Source of the DNA: Clostridia bacterium | Lineage (GTDB): Bacteria; Bacillota; Clostridia; UMGS1840; HGM11507 | Assembly (NCBI GenBank): GCA_017554615.1 | Contig: JAFZHY010000002.1 | Span: 108,605-172,604, forward strand | Reading direction: 5' to 3' | DNA: 64,000 nucleotides | Part shown: piece after piece, positions 1-7,539 of the stretch | Layout of the letters: the number at the start of each line of letters is the position of its first letter | Position numbering within the stretch: position 1 is the stretch's first letter | Notes under the pieces: generated by a model | What the model was told of the DNA's origin: nothing | The model's input: only the letters and a program-made list of their open reading frames with translations | Databases searched by the model: none | Program-made: the position numbers and the translations under genes

Positions 1-404
1 TTTATAAGTAACAAAAGATTTTCTTTCTGGCAGTTAAGATTATTTATTTCGTTTAAGTTATGTGTACTGCCGATGCTTTTAAAAAAAGACAGGATAATTT
101 CTTTATCCTTTTTTAAAAGATAGGGGTCATCTATTTTAAGTTCATCATCTAAAAGCTCGTCTGAATAAAAAGAGTCAAGTTTTAAATAAAATTTTTTTAT
201 GTATCCGTTACTTTCAGATACAAGATGGCTTATTATTTCTTTAACAGGCATTTTTAAAAAACTTATTTTATTTACAGAATATAAAAAGTCCAAATAGAAA
301 ATTTCAAGAACTTCTACCCTTTTATCAAATCTCTTTTTTACCTCTAAAGTTGCACCTAACCCGCAAAAGAGAATAATAAGGCTTCCTAAAATTTTAAAGT
401 TCAT
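1..404 (-). CDS. spoIIIAB: Stage III sporulation protein AB, C-terminus beyond window edge
   Basis: SpoIIIAB is a membrane protein of the SpoIIIA-SpoIIQ channel linking mother cell and forespore in engulfment-stage sporulation. The visible part opens with MNFKILGSLIILFCGLGAT, one hydrophobic helix, followed by a charged helical stretch with the family-like phrases FYLDFLYSVNKISF and SFFKSIGSTHNLN. The start ATG at 404 lies inside the last codons of spoIIIAA (11-bp overlap), the usual operon arrangement. The reading frame runs off the left edge, so only about 134 residues are seen. The assignment rests mainly on position after spoIIIAA and the N-terminal helix. Confidence 0.85.
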   Translation of the reverse strand, partial: MNFKILGSLIILFCGLGATLEVKKRFDKRVEVLEIFYLDFLYSVNKISFLKMPVKEIISHLVSESNGYIKKFYLKLDSFYSDELLDDELKIDDPYLLKKDKEIILSFFKSIGSTHNLNEINNLNCQKENLLLLI

Positions 405-1269
405 AAAAATCGCCCCCTCTTATTTTAAATAATCGTAATTTAAAATTTTTATCAAGGAATACTATATTTTTAAAAACACCTTTAAATTCACCTATATCTT
501 CCATACTGTTTCCGTGAATGGTTGCAATTACATTAACTCCCCTTTTTGACGCATCCAAAATATTTAAAAAATCTTTTGGACCACCTATTTCATCGCACAC
601 TACTACATCGGGGCTAAGACCTCTTATGGCATGGGAAAACCCGTCTTTTTTTAAATATCCTGACAATACAAAAGTTCTTTCCCCCACATCATTAGCATTA
701 CTGCCCATAAACGATGCGGCTATTTCATCCCTTTCATCAATAAGCACAACTTTTATTCCTTTTGTTTTGGAAATAAGCCTTGTTAAATCTCTTAAAAGGG
801 TTGTTTTGCCGCATTTCGGGGGAGAAACTATAAGCGTGTTTTCCACTCTTTCATTAAATAATTTTAAAAAAACTTCTTCCCCTGCTCCCATTATTTCATT
901 GGCACATCGTATATTTAAAAAACTTATATTTTTTATATTTATAATGCCGTCTTTACCGTATACTGCTTCTCCTGAAATTCCTATTCTGTGCCCTCCGAAA
1001 ACTGTTATATACCCCTGCTTTATTTTTTCATCGAATGCATAGAAAGAAGAGTCTGTGGCTTTTTTTAATATAAAATTTATATCAGAAGAAGTTGCCCGTA
1101 TAACTTCTCCTTTATAATAAAGACAATATTCTTTATTTTTTGAATATACAAACACTCTTGAGTCTGATTTTATTCTTATTTCTTCAATTATTACATCGCC
1201 GATATTTATTATGCCTTCTTTTATATTATCGGGTAAAATGCACAGAAGACTTTTTGTTCCTTTGTTCAC
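394..1269 (-). CDS. spoIIIAA: Stage III sporulation protein AA (AAA-type ATPase)
   Basis: This is the cytoplasmic secretion-type ATPase thought to energise the SpoIIIA-SpoIIQ feeding channel. It has 291 residues, close to the usual size. The Walker A motif SPPKCGKTTLL lies near residues 149-159 and Walker B VVVCDEIGG near 222-230; a QGYITVFGGHRIG segment typical of the family is near 85-97. The start is a GTG at 1269, preceded by AGGTGA at suitable spacing; no in-frame ATG fits better. It is the first gene of the leftward spoIIIA operon, with spoIIIAB overlapping its end. Expression in the mother cell under sigma-E is known for the family but I did not find a convincing promoter. Confidence 0.96.
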   Translation of the reverse strand: MNKGTKSLLCILPDNIKEGIINIGDVIIEEIRIKSDSRVFVYSKNKEYCLYYKGEVIRATSSDINFILKKATDSSFYAFDEKIKQGYITVFGGHRIGISGEAVYGKDGIINIKNISFLNIRCANEIMGAGEEVFLKLFNERVENTLIVSPPKCGKTTLLRDLTRLISKTKGIKVVLIDERDEIAASFMGSNANDVGERTFVLSGYLKKDGFSHAIRGLSPDVVVCDEIGGPKDFLNILDASKRGVNVIATIHGNSMEDIGEFKGVFKNIVFLDKNFKLRLFKIRGGDFYEL

Positions 1270-1322
1270 TTAAAATCACCTGTTTAAAATATACGATGTG
1301 TTGTCCAACTTTAGAACAATTT

Positions 1323-1351
1323 TTGCATTTTTTAAAATTGTGTGTTATAAT
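1323..1351 (+). promoter_or_regulatory. Promoter for rlmH
   Basis: TTGCAT at 1323-1328 and a perfect TATAAT at 1346-1351 are separated by 17 bases. Transcription would start near 1358 and run through the hairpin repeat at 1373-1455 before reaching rlmH. It sits in the divergent gap between spoIIIAA and rlmH. Confidence 0.65.
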
Positions 1352-1372
1352 GATTTTGTCAAAGAGAAAAAA

Positions 1373-1455
1373 GCGATATAAATTCCTAACGGAATTTGCG
1401 ATATGTACTCTGTATGCGATATATCCTGACGGATGCGATATGTTGCCAGTGCAAC
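1373..1455 (+). repeat. GCGATAT-punctuated hairpin array (locus A, rlmH leader)
   Basis: Four copies of the heptamer GCGATAT (1373, 1398, 1416, 1435) each precede a different short palindrome: AAATTCC/GGAATTT, a weak GTAC..GTAT, ATCC/GGAT and GTTGC/GCAAC. The last hairpin ends immediately before the rlmH ribosome binding site. The same construction in the opposite orientation (ATATCGC separators) occurs near 29.1, 36.0, 36.2 and 37.1-37.4 kb. The array lies between promoter and start codon, so it would be the 5' UTR of rlmH mRNA. Its function is unknown. Confidence 0.8.
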
Positions 1456-1472
1456 GAGAAGAGAGGAACAAT

Positions 1473-1952
1473 ATGCTTAAAATAAAAATAATATCAGTTG
1501 GAAAAGTTAAAAATAAAGACCTAAAAAAAGTTATAGAAGAATATGAAAAAAGGTTATCTAAATACTTAAAGTTGGAAATAATTGAGATAAATGATGTATT
1601 CGTATGCGAAAAACCCTCCCAGGCTGAAATTGATATGGTATTAAAAAAAGAGGCAAATGAAATTTTTAAAAAAATTGACTCAAAATCTTATATAGTATCT
1701 ATGTGCATTGAGGGTAAAAAGTTAAAATCGGAAGATTTGGCAGTTTGTTTATCGGATATAACTCATAAATATTCAGAGATTACTTTTATCATAGGAAGTT
1801 CTCACGGTATAAGCGATGAGATTAAAAAAATAAGCAATTTAAAACTTTCCATGTCGGATATGACATTTCCTCACAATATTGCAAAACTTATGCTTACCGA
1901 ACAAATATACAGGGCATTTAAAATTCTTTCAAATGAATCGTATCATAAATAA
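1473..1952 (+). CDS. rlmH: 23S rRNA pseudouridine(1915)-N3-methyltransferase RlmH
   Basis: RlmH is a SPOUT methyltransferase that methylates pseudouridine 1915 in helix 69 of 23S rRNA in the 70S ribosome. The protein is 159 residues, the standard length. The SAM-binding knot FIIGSSHG lies at about 105-112 and the highly conserved C-terminus reads TFPHNIAKLMLTEQIYRAFK followed by ILSNESYHK. The ATG at 1473 was chosen because GAGAGG lies just upstream and because the protein then begins exactly as RlmH does (MLKIKIISVGK). A longer reading frame to 1140 would include the repeat array and is not credible. It is transcribed divergently from spoIIIAA. Confidence 0.97.
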   Translation: MLKIKIISVGKVKNKDLKKVIEEYEKRLSKYLKLEIIEINDVFVCEKPSQAEIDMVLKKEANEIFKKIDSKSYIVSMCIEGKKLKSEDLAVCLSDITHKYSEITFIIGSSHGISDEIKKISNLKLSMSDMTFPHNIAKLMLTEQIYRAFKILSNESYHK

Positions 1953-1988
1953 AAATATCTCTTTATATAATTATAAAGAGGTGATTTG

Positions 1989-2216
1989 ATGGATACTTTC
2001 TTAGATTTGCAGAAAAAAGAGGTTATAAATGCTATTGACGGAACAAGATTAGGGTTTGTAAGCAATATTGATATTGACATTGAAAAAGGAATTGTTACCG
2101 CTATACGAATCCCCTCTTCTTCTAAAGTTTTTAATCTGTTCGGAAAAACGGAAGACCATATTATAAATTGGGACAGAATTAAAAAAATCGGCGATGACAT
2201 TATACTTATAGACTAA
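1989..2216 (+). CDS. YlmC/YmxH family PRC-barrel sporulation protein
   Basis: A 75-residue protein with the sequence pattern of the YlmC/YmxH family, a single PRC-barrel-like beta domain. Family members are common in spore formers and often carry a sporulation label, but their biochemical role is not established. The core reads VINAIDGTRLGFVSNIDIDI then a glycine-poor beta segment and NWDRIKKIGDDIILI. The start at 1989 follows AAAGAGGTG with 5-base spacing; a TTG one codon earlier is possible. It is followed 14 bases later by the HAD phosphatase gene and probably shares its transcript. Confidence 0.85.
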   Translation: MDTFLDLQKKEVINAIDGTRLGFVSNIDIDIEKGIVTAIRIPSSSKVFNLFGKTEDHIINWDRIKKIGDDIILID

Positions 2217-2230
2217 AAGGAGAAATACGA

Positions 2231-2875
2231 ATGAAAAAGGAAAATCTGTTTTTTGATTTAGACGGAACAATTATAGATTCTTCACAGGGAATTTTTAATT
2301 CTATAAAATATGTTGTAGACTCATATAATCTTAAAATGCCTGATAATAAAACTTTAAGTTCCTTTATAGGCCCTCCTCTTCACGATTCTTTTAAAAGAGT
2401 TTTTAATGTGGACTTTAAAACAAGTGATATGTATGTTTCAAAATACAGAGAATATTACAGTGAAAAAGGGCTTTTTGAATTTTCTCTTTATGATGGTCTT
2501 TTGGATGTATTTAAACTATTAGAAAAAAAATATACTCTTTTTATTACCACTTCAAAACCTACTCATTATGCTAAACTGATTTTAGATAAGGCTGATGCTT
2601 TAAAATATTTTAAAGATGTTTCAGGAAGTTTTATGGGTAAGCCTGACAGTTCGAAAGAAGAAGTTGTAAACAATGTTATTTGTAAATACTCTTTAGATAA
2701 AAACTTATGTGCATTAATAGGCGATACGCGTTTTGACGGTGAGGGTGCAAAAATATCAGGGGTTGACTTTTTCGGTGTAAGTTACGGGTTTGGAAGAGAA
2801 GAAGAATTAAAAGAATATAAGCCTGTTAAAATTTTTAAAACCACTAAGGAAATTTCAGATTATTTTTTGGGGTGA
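2231..2875 (+). CDS. HAD-IA family hydrolase (phosphoglycolate phosphatase-like)
   Basis: A 214-residue haloacid dehalogenase-type phosphatase. Motif I is FFDLDGTIIDS with nucleophile and acid/base Asp at residues 9 and 11; motif II TTSKP is near 112-116; the motif III lysine is in GKPDSS near 137; motif IV is ALIGDTRFDGEGA near 160-172. The cap between motifs I and II contains FIGPPLHDSF, typical of Gph/PpaX-like or nucleotidase-like members. The substrate cannot be told from sequence. It has an AAAAGGAG site before the ATG and is followed after 4 bases by the DUF951 gene. Confidence 0.9.
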   Translation: MKKENLFFDLDGTIIDSSQGIFNSIKYVVDSYNLKMPDNKTLSSFIGPPLHDSFKRVFNVDFKTSDMYVSKYREYYSEKGLFEFSLYDGLLDVFKLLEKKYTLFITTSKPTHYAKLILDKADALKYFKDVSGSFMGKPDSSKEEVVNNVICKYSLDKNLCALIGDTRFDGEGAKISGVDFFGVSYGFGREEELKEYKPVKIFKTTKEISDYFLG

Positions 2876-2879
2876 AAAT

Positions 2880-3053
2880 ATGGATATTAAGATAAACGAT
2901 ATTATTACACTAAGAAAAAAACACCCTTGCGGATGCGATAAATTTATTGTAAAAAGAACAGGAATGGATATTGGTATATCCTGCACAAAGTGCGGACACT
3001 ATACATTAGTTCCCAAAAACAAACTTATAAAAAATATAAAGAGTATTAATTAA
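2880..3053 (+). CDS. DUF951 family small zinc-ribbon-like protein
   Basis: A 57-residue protein not seen in most long-ORF scans. It begins MDIKINDIITLRKKHPCGC and continues with an arginine/glycine stretch and ISCTKCGHYTLVPKNKL. The HPCG and CxxCG pairs and the RLRK-like opening are characteristic of DUF951 (B. subtilis YyzM-type), whose function is unknown. GGGGTG lies directly before the ATG, so it is probably translated with the upstream HAD gene. An intrinsic terminator follows directly. Confidence 0.9.
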   Translation: MDIKINDIITLRKKHPCGCDKFIVKRTGMDIGISCTKCGHYTLVPKNKLIKNIKSIN

Positions 3054-3083
3054 AGGCTATGTGAAAATCACATAGCCTTTTAA
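3054..3083 (+). terminator. Intrinsic terminator after the DUF951 gene
   Basis: AGGCTATGTGA and TCACATAGCCT form an 11-bp stem with an AAA loop followed by a T-rich tail. The stem is symmetrical and may also stop leftward transcription from the RNA gene at 3091-3288. Confidence 0.88.
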
Positions 3084-3090
3084 AATTTTA

Positions 3091-3288
3091 AAAAATATAC
3101 CCACTTGTGCCGTTACAATCTTTATAATAACCTGCTCTCGCAGGTGGGTACTCGCCCGACGACATTACTGTTTCCCCTACAGCCATCTGCAAAAGCAGAC
3201 AGGGGGCATACAAACCGAAGTCGGAGACAAAATTCCCTTATTATTATCAACGGTTAATATAACAGATTGATGACGGACACAGCAGGTA
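3091..3288 (-). ncRNA. ssrS: Structured RNA, candidate 6S RNA (ssrS)
   Basis: Read leftward from about 3288, the two ends pair: UACCUGCUGUGU-CCGU with ACGGCACAAGUGGGUA, then CAAUCU with AGAUUG. This leaves a large AU-rich central bubble whose 3' side carries a perfect small hairpin ACCTGC-GAGA-GCAGGT. Beyond it UCCGAC pairs with GUCGGG, and an apical arm CUGUCUGC-UUUU-GCAGAUGG is followed by a T-rich tail at the 3' end. The rod with central bubble, about 190 nt, matches 6S RNA architecture. G-U pairs in both the closing and apical stems occur only on this strand, which fixes orientation. It lies immediately downstream of an SLH-protein gene, and I see no clear promoter. Another structured RNA class is possible. 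Confidence 0.55.
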
Positions 3289-3295
3289 TTTACTT

Positions 3296-4360
3296 CTATT
3301 TTTTAAGAAGCATAAGCTGATGGATAATTTTTGCCGCTTCTGCTCTTGTTGTAGTTAATTTTGGCTCAAACTTATTATTACCCATTCCGTGAATAATATC
3401 CGCTTCCTGAAGTTCTTTTATTGCCCAAACGGAATAATATGAGCAGGAAGAATTATCTATAAAGTCAGTAGAATACTTTATGTCAGGAAGATTTATATCT
3501 GCTCTAAGAGAAGCTCTATATGCTATTGCACACATATCTTCTCTTGTTATATACACTCCATCTTCAAAAACATCTTCGTCATAAATGCCCTGAATAAGTG
3601 CATAAAACTCTGCAGCAGCAAGGTAAGAATAATACCACTTCCCTAACCCTTTTTGCCCGAACTCATTATCATACATAGTGTTTGTTGTTAAAAGCGCCTC
3701 AACTACCATTTTTAAAAATTCTTCTCTTGTAATAGGTTTATCAGGCTCGTATGTTTTTTCATAAACACCGTTTACAACACCTTTTTCATATAGATATACT
3801 ATGCTTTCTACTGCCCACGGATGAGTTGATATATCGTCAAACGGAAGTGGAGGTATTTCTATAACAGGTTCTTCCGGAGGTATAATCTCCTCTTCTATAA
3901 AAATATCATCCATATCCTCTTCAATATCGTCTTCGTCATCCGAAGAATCATCATATATAAGTTTATCATGAAAGATAATCGTTTTAAAATTATACATACA
4001 ATCCGGAACTTTTCTATAATTTAGCATATATAATATTTCTTCCTGATATTCTAAATCAAATGCGACAAGCACAGAAATATGTGTCTCTTTCTGCAAAGCC
4101 TGTAAAAACACGGTAATAAAATATTCGTCAAGGTCCTGAGCATATATACTTTCCTGGAAACTGTTAACAACATTATCTATTGTGTCTACAAATGATTTAA
4201 CATATTCATCTTCTACACCTAAACGCGCCATTCTTAAAATAAAATCGTCTTCACTGGCACACATTAATTCATAAGCGGTCATTTCATCTGACAAAACAGA
4301 TAAAGGAAATAAGGAAATTAAAATTGATGTTAAAAGAATAAATGTAATAAATCTTTTCAT
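3296..4360 (-). CDS. Secreted protein with three C-terminal SLH domains
   Basis: A 354-residue exported protein. Residues 1-24 form a signal peptide (MKRFITFILLTSILISLFPL, then VLS-D). The N-terminal part (about 25-135) is helical and unassigned. An acidic linker rich in D and E spans about 140-172, ending in prolines. The C-terminal half holds three S-layer homology repeats: HPWAVESIVYLYEKGVV with ITREEF, a divergent middle one with YITREDM, and YYSVWAIKELQEADIIHG with TTRAEA. SLH domains bind pyruvylated secondary cell-wall polymers, so it is probably held on the cell surface. It is a single gene; its stop is next to the candidate 6S RNA. Confidence 0.85.
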   Translation of the reverse strand: MKRFITFILLTSILISLFPLSVLSDEMTAYELMCASEDDFILRMARLGVEDEYVKSFVDTIDNVVNSFQESIYAQDLDEYFITVFLQALQKETHISVLVAFDLEYQEEILYMLNYRKVPDCMYNFKTIIFHDKLIYDDSSDDEDDIEEDMDDIFIEEEIIPPEEPVIEIPPLPFDDISTHPWAVESIVYLYEKGVVNGVYEKTYEPDKPITREEFLKMVVEALLTTNTMYDNEFGQKGLGKWYYSYLAAAEFYALIQGIYDEDVFEDGVYITREDMCAIAYRASLRADINLPDIKYSTDFIDNSSCSYYSVWAIKELQEADIIHGMGNNKFEPKLTTTRAEAAKIIHQLMLLKK

Positions 4361-4494
4361 TTTCCCCCTCCTTTTAAAATGTATAAAAATATAATTTTTA
4401 TGTTTCTTTAATTATACAACATATTTTAAGAAAAATAAATAAATTTTTTTACTTTTTATAATAATATTATAAAACATTTTTATAAGGTGAATTT

Positions 4495-5172
4495 ATGATA
4501 CTTGTTGTAAGAACTTTTATATTATACTTCACGGTAATTTTTTCGTTACGCTTTATGGGGAAAAAACAAATCGGTCAGTTAGAACCATCTGAACTTACCG
4601 TTGCCATTATGATTTCTGAACTTGCTGCCGCGCCACTATCTGAAACCGATGTTCCTCTTTTACACGGAATTATTCCTGTTTTAATTCTTGCAGTGATAGA
4701 AATACTTACCTCATCTCTTATTATAAAAAGCCTTTTTATAAGAAAAGCCATTACGGGAAAACCCGTTATAATAGTTGAAAAAGGAAGACTCATTGAAGAA
4801 AACTTAAGAAAAACAAGGTTTACAACAGATGATTTAATGGAGGAAATGAGATTAAGGGAAATAACTGACATTTCAGATATAGATTATGCAATTTTGGAAA
4901 CCTGCGGACAGGTAAGTTTTATTATAAAAAAAGAAAAAACGCCTGTTACTTACAGCGATTTAAAAATTACTCCATCCGATGATTCTCTTACCTTTTCGGT
5001 TATAAATAAGGGGCATTTAAACAAAGAAAATCTGCAGGTTATAAAAAGAGACGAAAAATGGCTTTATAAAAAATTAAAAGAAAAAGGTTATAATGATTAT
5101 AATAATATTTTACTTCTTACTGCAAACCACAATGGGATAAAATTTATTCAAAAATGGGGGAAAAAGGAATGA
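4495..5172 (+). CDS. DUF421 (YetF-like) membrane protein
   Basis: A 225-residue protein of the DUF421/YetF family. Three membrane helices occupy the first 85 residues, including the conserved RFMGKKQIGQLEPSELTVAI. The cytoplasmic part has GKPVIIVEKGRLIEENLRKTR and DDLMEEMRLREITDISDIDY, diagnostic of the family. YetF-like proteins of spore formers are linked to germination or stress in some species; the exact role here is unknown. The ATG follows AAGGTG. It overlaps the DUF4363 gene by four bases (ATGA), a pairing also seen in other Clostridia. Confidence 0.92.
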   Translation: MILVVRTFILYFTVIFSLRFMGKKQIGQLEPSELTVAIMISELAAAPLSETDVPLLHGIIPVLILAVIEILTSSLIIKSLFIRKAITGKPVIIVEKGRLIEENLRKTRFTTDDLMEEMRLREITDISDIDYAILETCGQVSFIIKKEKTPVTYSDLKITPSDDSLTFSVINKGHLNKENLQVIKRDEKWLYKKLKEKGYNDYNNILLLTANHNGIKFIQKWGKKE

Positions 5173-5549
5173 AGATGGGAATTTTAGCAGCAATATTATT
5201 AGTTATAATAATTATTTTTCTCATTTGGTTTTCCTGGTATTTTTCCTCATCATTTGAAGAAATAAGCACTTTAGTTAAGGAACTTGATAATCTTATTCTT
5301 CAAGAAAATTATAAGGATGCATATACTAAGTTTTCTTATCTTAAAACAAAATGGAGGGAAAAAAGAAAAATATTAGGCTATCTTATTATAAAAAACGAGC
5401 TTGACATTTTAGAAGAATATTTAGATGAAATAGAATGTTATTTTAAAGACGGATCGTTTGATGAGTATATCTTATCCAGCAATAAATTCTTACTGAACTT
5501 AAAAAGATTAGAGGGCAAAAATAAGGTAAGTTTTGAAACTATTTTTTAG
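5169..5549 (+). CDS. DUF4363 family membrane-anchored protein
   Basis: A 126-residue protein with one strongly hydrophobic N-terminal helix (about residues 5-27) followed by a charged helical region, SSFEEISTLVKELD through LKRLEG. This fits DUF4363, small proteins usually encoded beside DUF421 genes. The start could be 5169, overlapping the upstream stop as ATGA, or 5175, which is better spaced from AAAGGA. Function is unknown; co-translation with the DUF421 protein suggests they act together. Confidence 0.8.
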   Translation: MKMGILAAILLVIIIIFLIWFSWYFSSSFEEISTLVKELDNLILQENYKDAYTKFSYLKTKWREKRKILGYLIIKNELDILEEYLDEIECYFKDGSFDEYILSSNKFLLNLKRLEGKNKVSFETIF

Positions 5550-5612
5550 AAGAACATATAATGTAGTATAAACTATGTGATAAAATATCACATTTTTGAA
5601 AAGAGGATTAAA

Positions 5613-5861
5613 ATGAAGTATTATATAGCAGTATTTTCTTCTATTACTTTTGCTAACAGAATAAAAAAGAAACTTGAAAATTCTCCGGGTTATATTACTC
5701 TTATGCATACACCTATGCAACTTAGCGAAAAAGGTTGCTCTTATTCTTTAAGATTTAAAGAGGATAAATTGAACAGCGTTATTGAAACTGCAAAAATGAT
5801 GAATATAAAAATTGTTAGTATATATACCGAAGATAATAATAAGTATATTAAAATTCAATGA
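5613..5861 (+). CDS. DUF3343 (putative Se/S carrier) protein
   Basis: An 82-residue protein with KYYIAVFSSITFANRIKKKL, the conserved double-wound opening of DUF3343. The central GCSYSLRF supplies the conserved cysteine proposed to carry sulfur or selenium. AAGAGGA lies seven bases before the ATG at 5613. Its stop overlaps the start of the cysteine desulfurase gene (ATGA). This pairing is recurrent in anaerobes using selenium or persulfide chemistry, so it may receive sulfur or selenium from its neighbour. That role is inference. Confidence 0.85.
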   Translation: MKYYIAVFSSITFANRIKKKLENSPGYITLMHTPMQLSEKGCSYSLRFKEDKLNSVIETAKMMNIKIVSIYTEDNNKYIKIQ

Positions 5862-6985
5862 TTTATCTTGATAACGCGGCAACTACCAATAAAAAACCGT
5901 GTGCAGTCTTAAAAGCTGTTATATCCGAACTTAAAAATAGCGCTAACCCCGGTAGGTCATCCCACTTTCTAGGTGTAAAATCACTTGATAAAATTTTAAA
6001 AACAAGGGAAATTCTTGCCCGTCTTTTTAAACTTTCACACCCTGAAAATTTCATTTTAACCCCTAATGCCACTTACGGTCTTAATTTTGTGATAAAAGGT
6101 TATTTAAAACCATACGACCATTGTATAACAACTTCTATGGAGCATAATTCGGTAATACGCCCTCTTAACTCTATAAAAAACCTTGATATAACTTTTGTAA
6201 GGGGAGATAAATTCGGTTTTATTTCTCCGGATAGTATAGTAGAGCACATTAAAGAGAACACAAAACTAATAATTATCAATCACGCTTCAAATGTCAATGG
6301 TATTATTCAGGATGTTGAAACAATCGCAAAGAAAGTTGCACCTTTTAATATCCCCATTTTAATAGATGCTTCGCAGACCGCAGGTATTTTAGACACAGAC
6401 TGGAGCCTATTTTCTTTTATTGCTTTTCCAGGGCATAAAAGTCTTTACGGTCCTCAGGGAACAGGCGCAGTTTATATAAAGCCTGGAATGGAACTTGAAA
6501 CCATAATAGAGGGCGGAACAGGAAGCAACTCACAACTTACAACCAACCCCTTAGAACTTCCTGACCGTTTTGAAAGTGGAACTTTAAATACTCCAGGGTT
6601 TTGCGGGTTATATGAAGGCGTAAACTTTATTTTAAATGAGGGAACCGATGCCATTTTAAAATATGAGCATTATCTTTGCTATAATCTTCTTTGCAATCTT
6701 TATAATATGGAGAATATAACAGTATATTCCCCTTTTGATATAAATAAAATCAATAATACTATATGTTTTAATATAAATGGTAAAGACAGTTCAACGGTGG
6801 CTGAAATTTTAAACAGTAAATTTAACATTGCAACACGCCCTGGATTTCACTGTGCTTATCCTGCTCATGAAACACTGGGCACTAAAAATCAGGGCTCTGT
6901 CAGGGTAAGTGTTTCCTATTTTAATACTATATCTGAAATAAACTACTTTGTAGACTCTATATATAAAATAAGAACCTCTGTGTAA
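5858..6985 (+). CDS. Cysteine desulfurase family protein (class V aminotransferase fold)
   Basis: A 375-residue PLP enzyme related to IscS/CsdA-type cysteine desulfurases and selenocysteine lyases. It opens MIYLDNAATT-KKP, has SMEHNSVIRPL near 93-103, and the PLP lysine K194 in AFPGHKSLYGPQGTGAVYI. The catalytic-loop cysteine is probably C332 in RPGFHCAYPAHETLGT, followed by GSVRVSVSYFNT. This is the subgroup often encoded beside DUF3343 rather than the Isc/Suf housekeeping enzyme. It starts four bases inside the DUF3343 gene. The final codons form the left arm of a terminator hairpin. Confidence 0.92.
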   Translation: MIYLDNAATTNKKPCAVLKAVISELKNSANPGRSSHFLGVKSLDKILKTREILARLFKLSHPENFILTPNATYGLNFVIKGYLKPYDHCITTSMEHNSVIRPLNSIKNLDITFVRGDKFGFISPDSIVEHIKENTKLIIINHASNVNGIIQDVETIAKKVAPFNIPILIDASQTAGILDTDWSLFSFIAFPGHKSLYGPQGTGAVYIKPGMELETIIEGGTGSNSQLTTNPLELPDRFESGTLNTPGFCGLYEGVNFILNEGTDAILKYEHYLCYNLLCNLYNMENITVYSPFDINKINNTICFNINGKDSSTVAEILNSKFNIATRPGFHCAYPAHETLGTKNQGSVRVSVSYFNTISEINYFVDSIYKIRTSV

Positions 6986-7005
6986 TTTCTTACCCAGGGG
7001 TTCTT
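6970..7005. terminator. Bidirectional terminator between convergent genes
   Basis: AAGAACCTCTG and CAGGGGTTCTT form a stem spanning the desulfurase stop codon, with T-rich DNA to the right and A-rich DNA to the left. It serves the rightward desulfurase gene and the leftward lipoprotein gene. Confidence 0.65.
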
Positions 7006-7010
7006 TAATT

Positions 7011-7526
7011 TTAATTTTTTATTTCTTTAATATATGTTTGTCCCTTATATTTAAATGTTACTTTTAAAGGTTTTAGGTCTAAGTTAACATCGCATACAAA
7101 AGTAACTTCTTCTGTTTGGCCTGTTTTTATATTGACATTTTCGTCTCCAGTTTTAGTTTTATAATATTCTCCAAAATATGTTTTATTATCATCACAAAGA
7201 ATTTCAATCTCTACCGAATGGTCTATATCAATATCATATTCTTCATTATTTTTTACTAAGTAGTTTAATACAAAATATTTACCGTCATTATTATTAAGTT
7301 TTATTTTGGTATCCCCACCGTCAAACTCAATATTTTTCATTTCCTTTATTTCGTTAAAAGTTATTTGCGCATTACCTAAACTAAAATTATCGGGAAATTC
7401 ATTAGTTACTGTTTCCACTTTGTTTTCATTAGGCTCAAGGTTATTTTTCGTAACTTCATTTTTATCGCCACAGCCTGAAATAAAAATCACGCCAAGGCAT
7501 AATATTAAAACTAATATTTTTTTCAT
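7011..7526 (-). CDS. Lipoprotein with DUF4352-like immunoglobulin-type domain
   Basis: A 171-residue lipoprotein. Residues 1-19 form a signal peptide ending in the lipobox ISGC, with acylated cysteine at about 19, followed by a charged, Asn-rich linker. Residues 48-170 form a beta-rich domain containing GKYFVLNYLVKNNEEYDID, FGEYYKTKTGDENVNIKTGQ and TFVCDVNLDLKPLKVTFKYK, the pattern of DUF4352-type extracellular domains. No ligand can be assigned. It follows the ROK kinase gene on the same strand after 13 bases. Confidence 0.82.
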   Translation of the reverse strand: MKKILVLILCLGVIFISGCGDKNEVTKNNLEPNENKVETVTNEFPDNFSLGNAQITFNEIKEMKNIEFDGGDTKIKLNNNDGKYFVLNYLVKNNEEYDIDIDHSVEIEILCDDNKTYFGEYYKTKTGDENVNIKTGQTEEVTFVCDVNLDLKPLKVTFKYKGQTYIKEIKN

Positions 7527-7539
7527 ATTTATCTCCCCT

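Noticed and set aside
518..1042. Long open frame antisense to spoIIIAA
   Set aside because: It lies wholly within a clear coding gene on the other strand and has no recognisable domain or ribosome binding site.
1373..1455. Possible CRISPR array
   Set aside because: The repeated unit is only 7 bases, inserts are palindromic and of different short lengths, and no cas gene is in the window.
1140..1472. Upstream extension of the rlmH reading frame
   Set aside because: It would cover the promoter and hairpin array and has no ribosome binding site; RlmH proteins begin exactly at the ATG at 1473.
3091..3288. RNase P RNA, tmRNA or SRP RNA
   Set aside because: It is too short for RNase P RNA or tmRNA, has no tRNA-like ends or tag frame, and lacks the GGAAG..GCAGC signature of SRP RNA.
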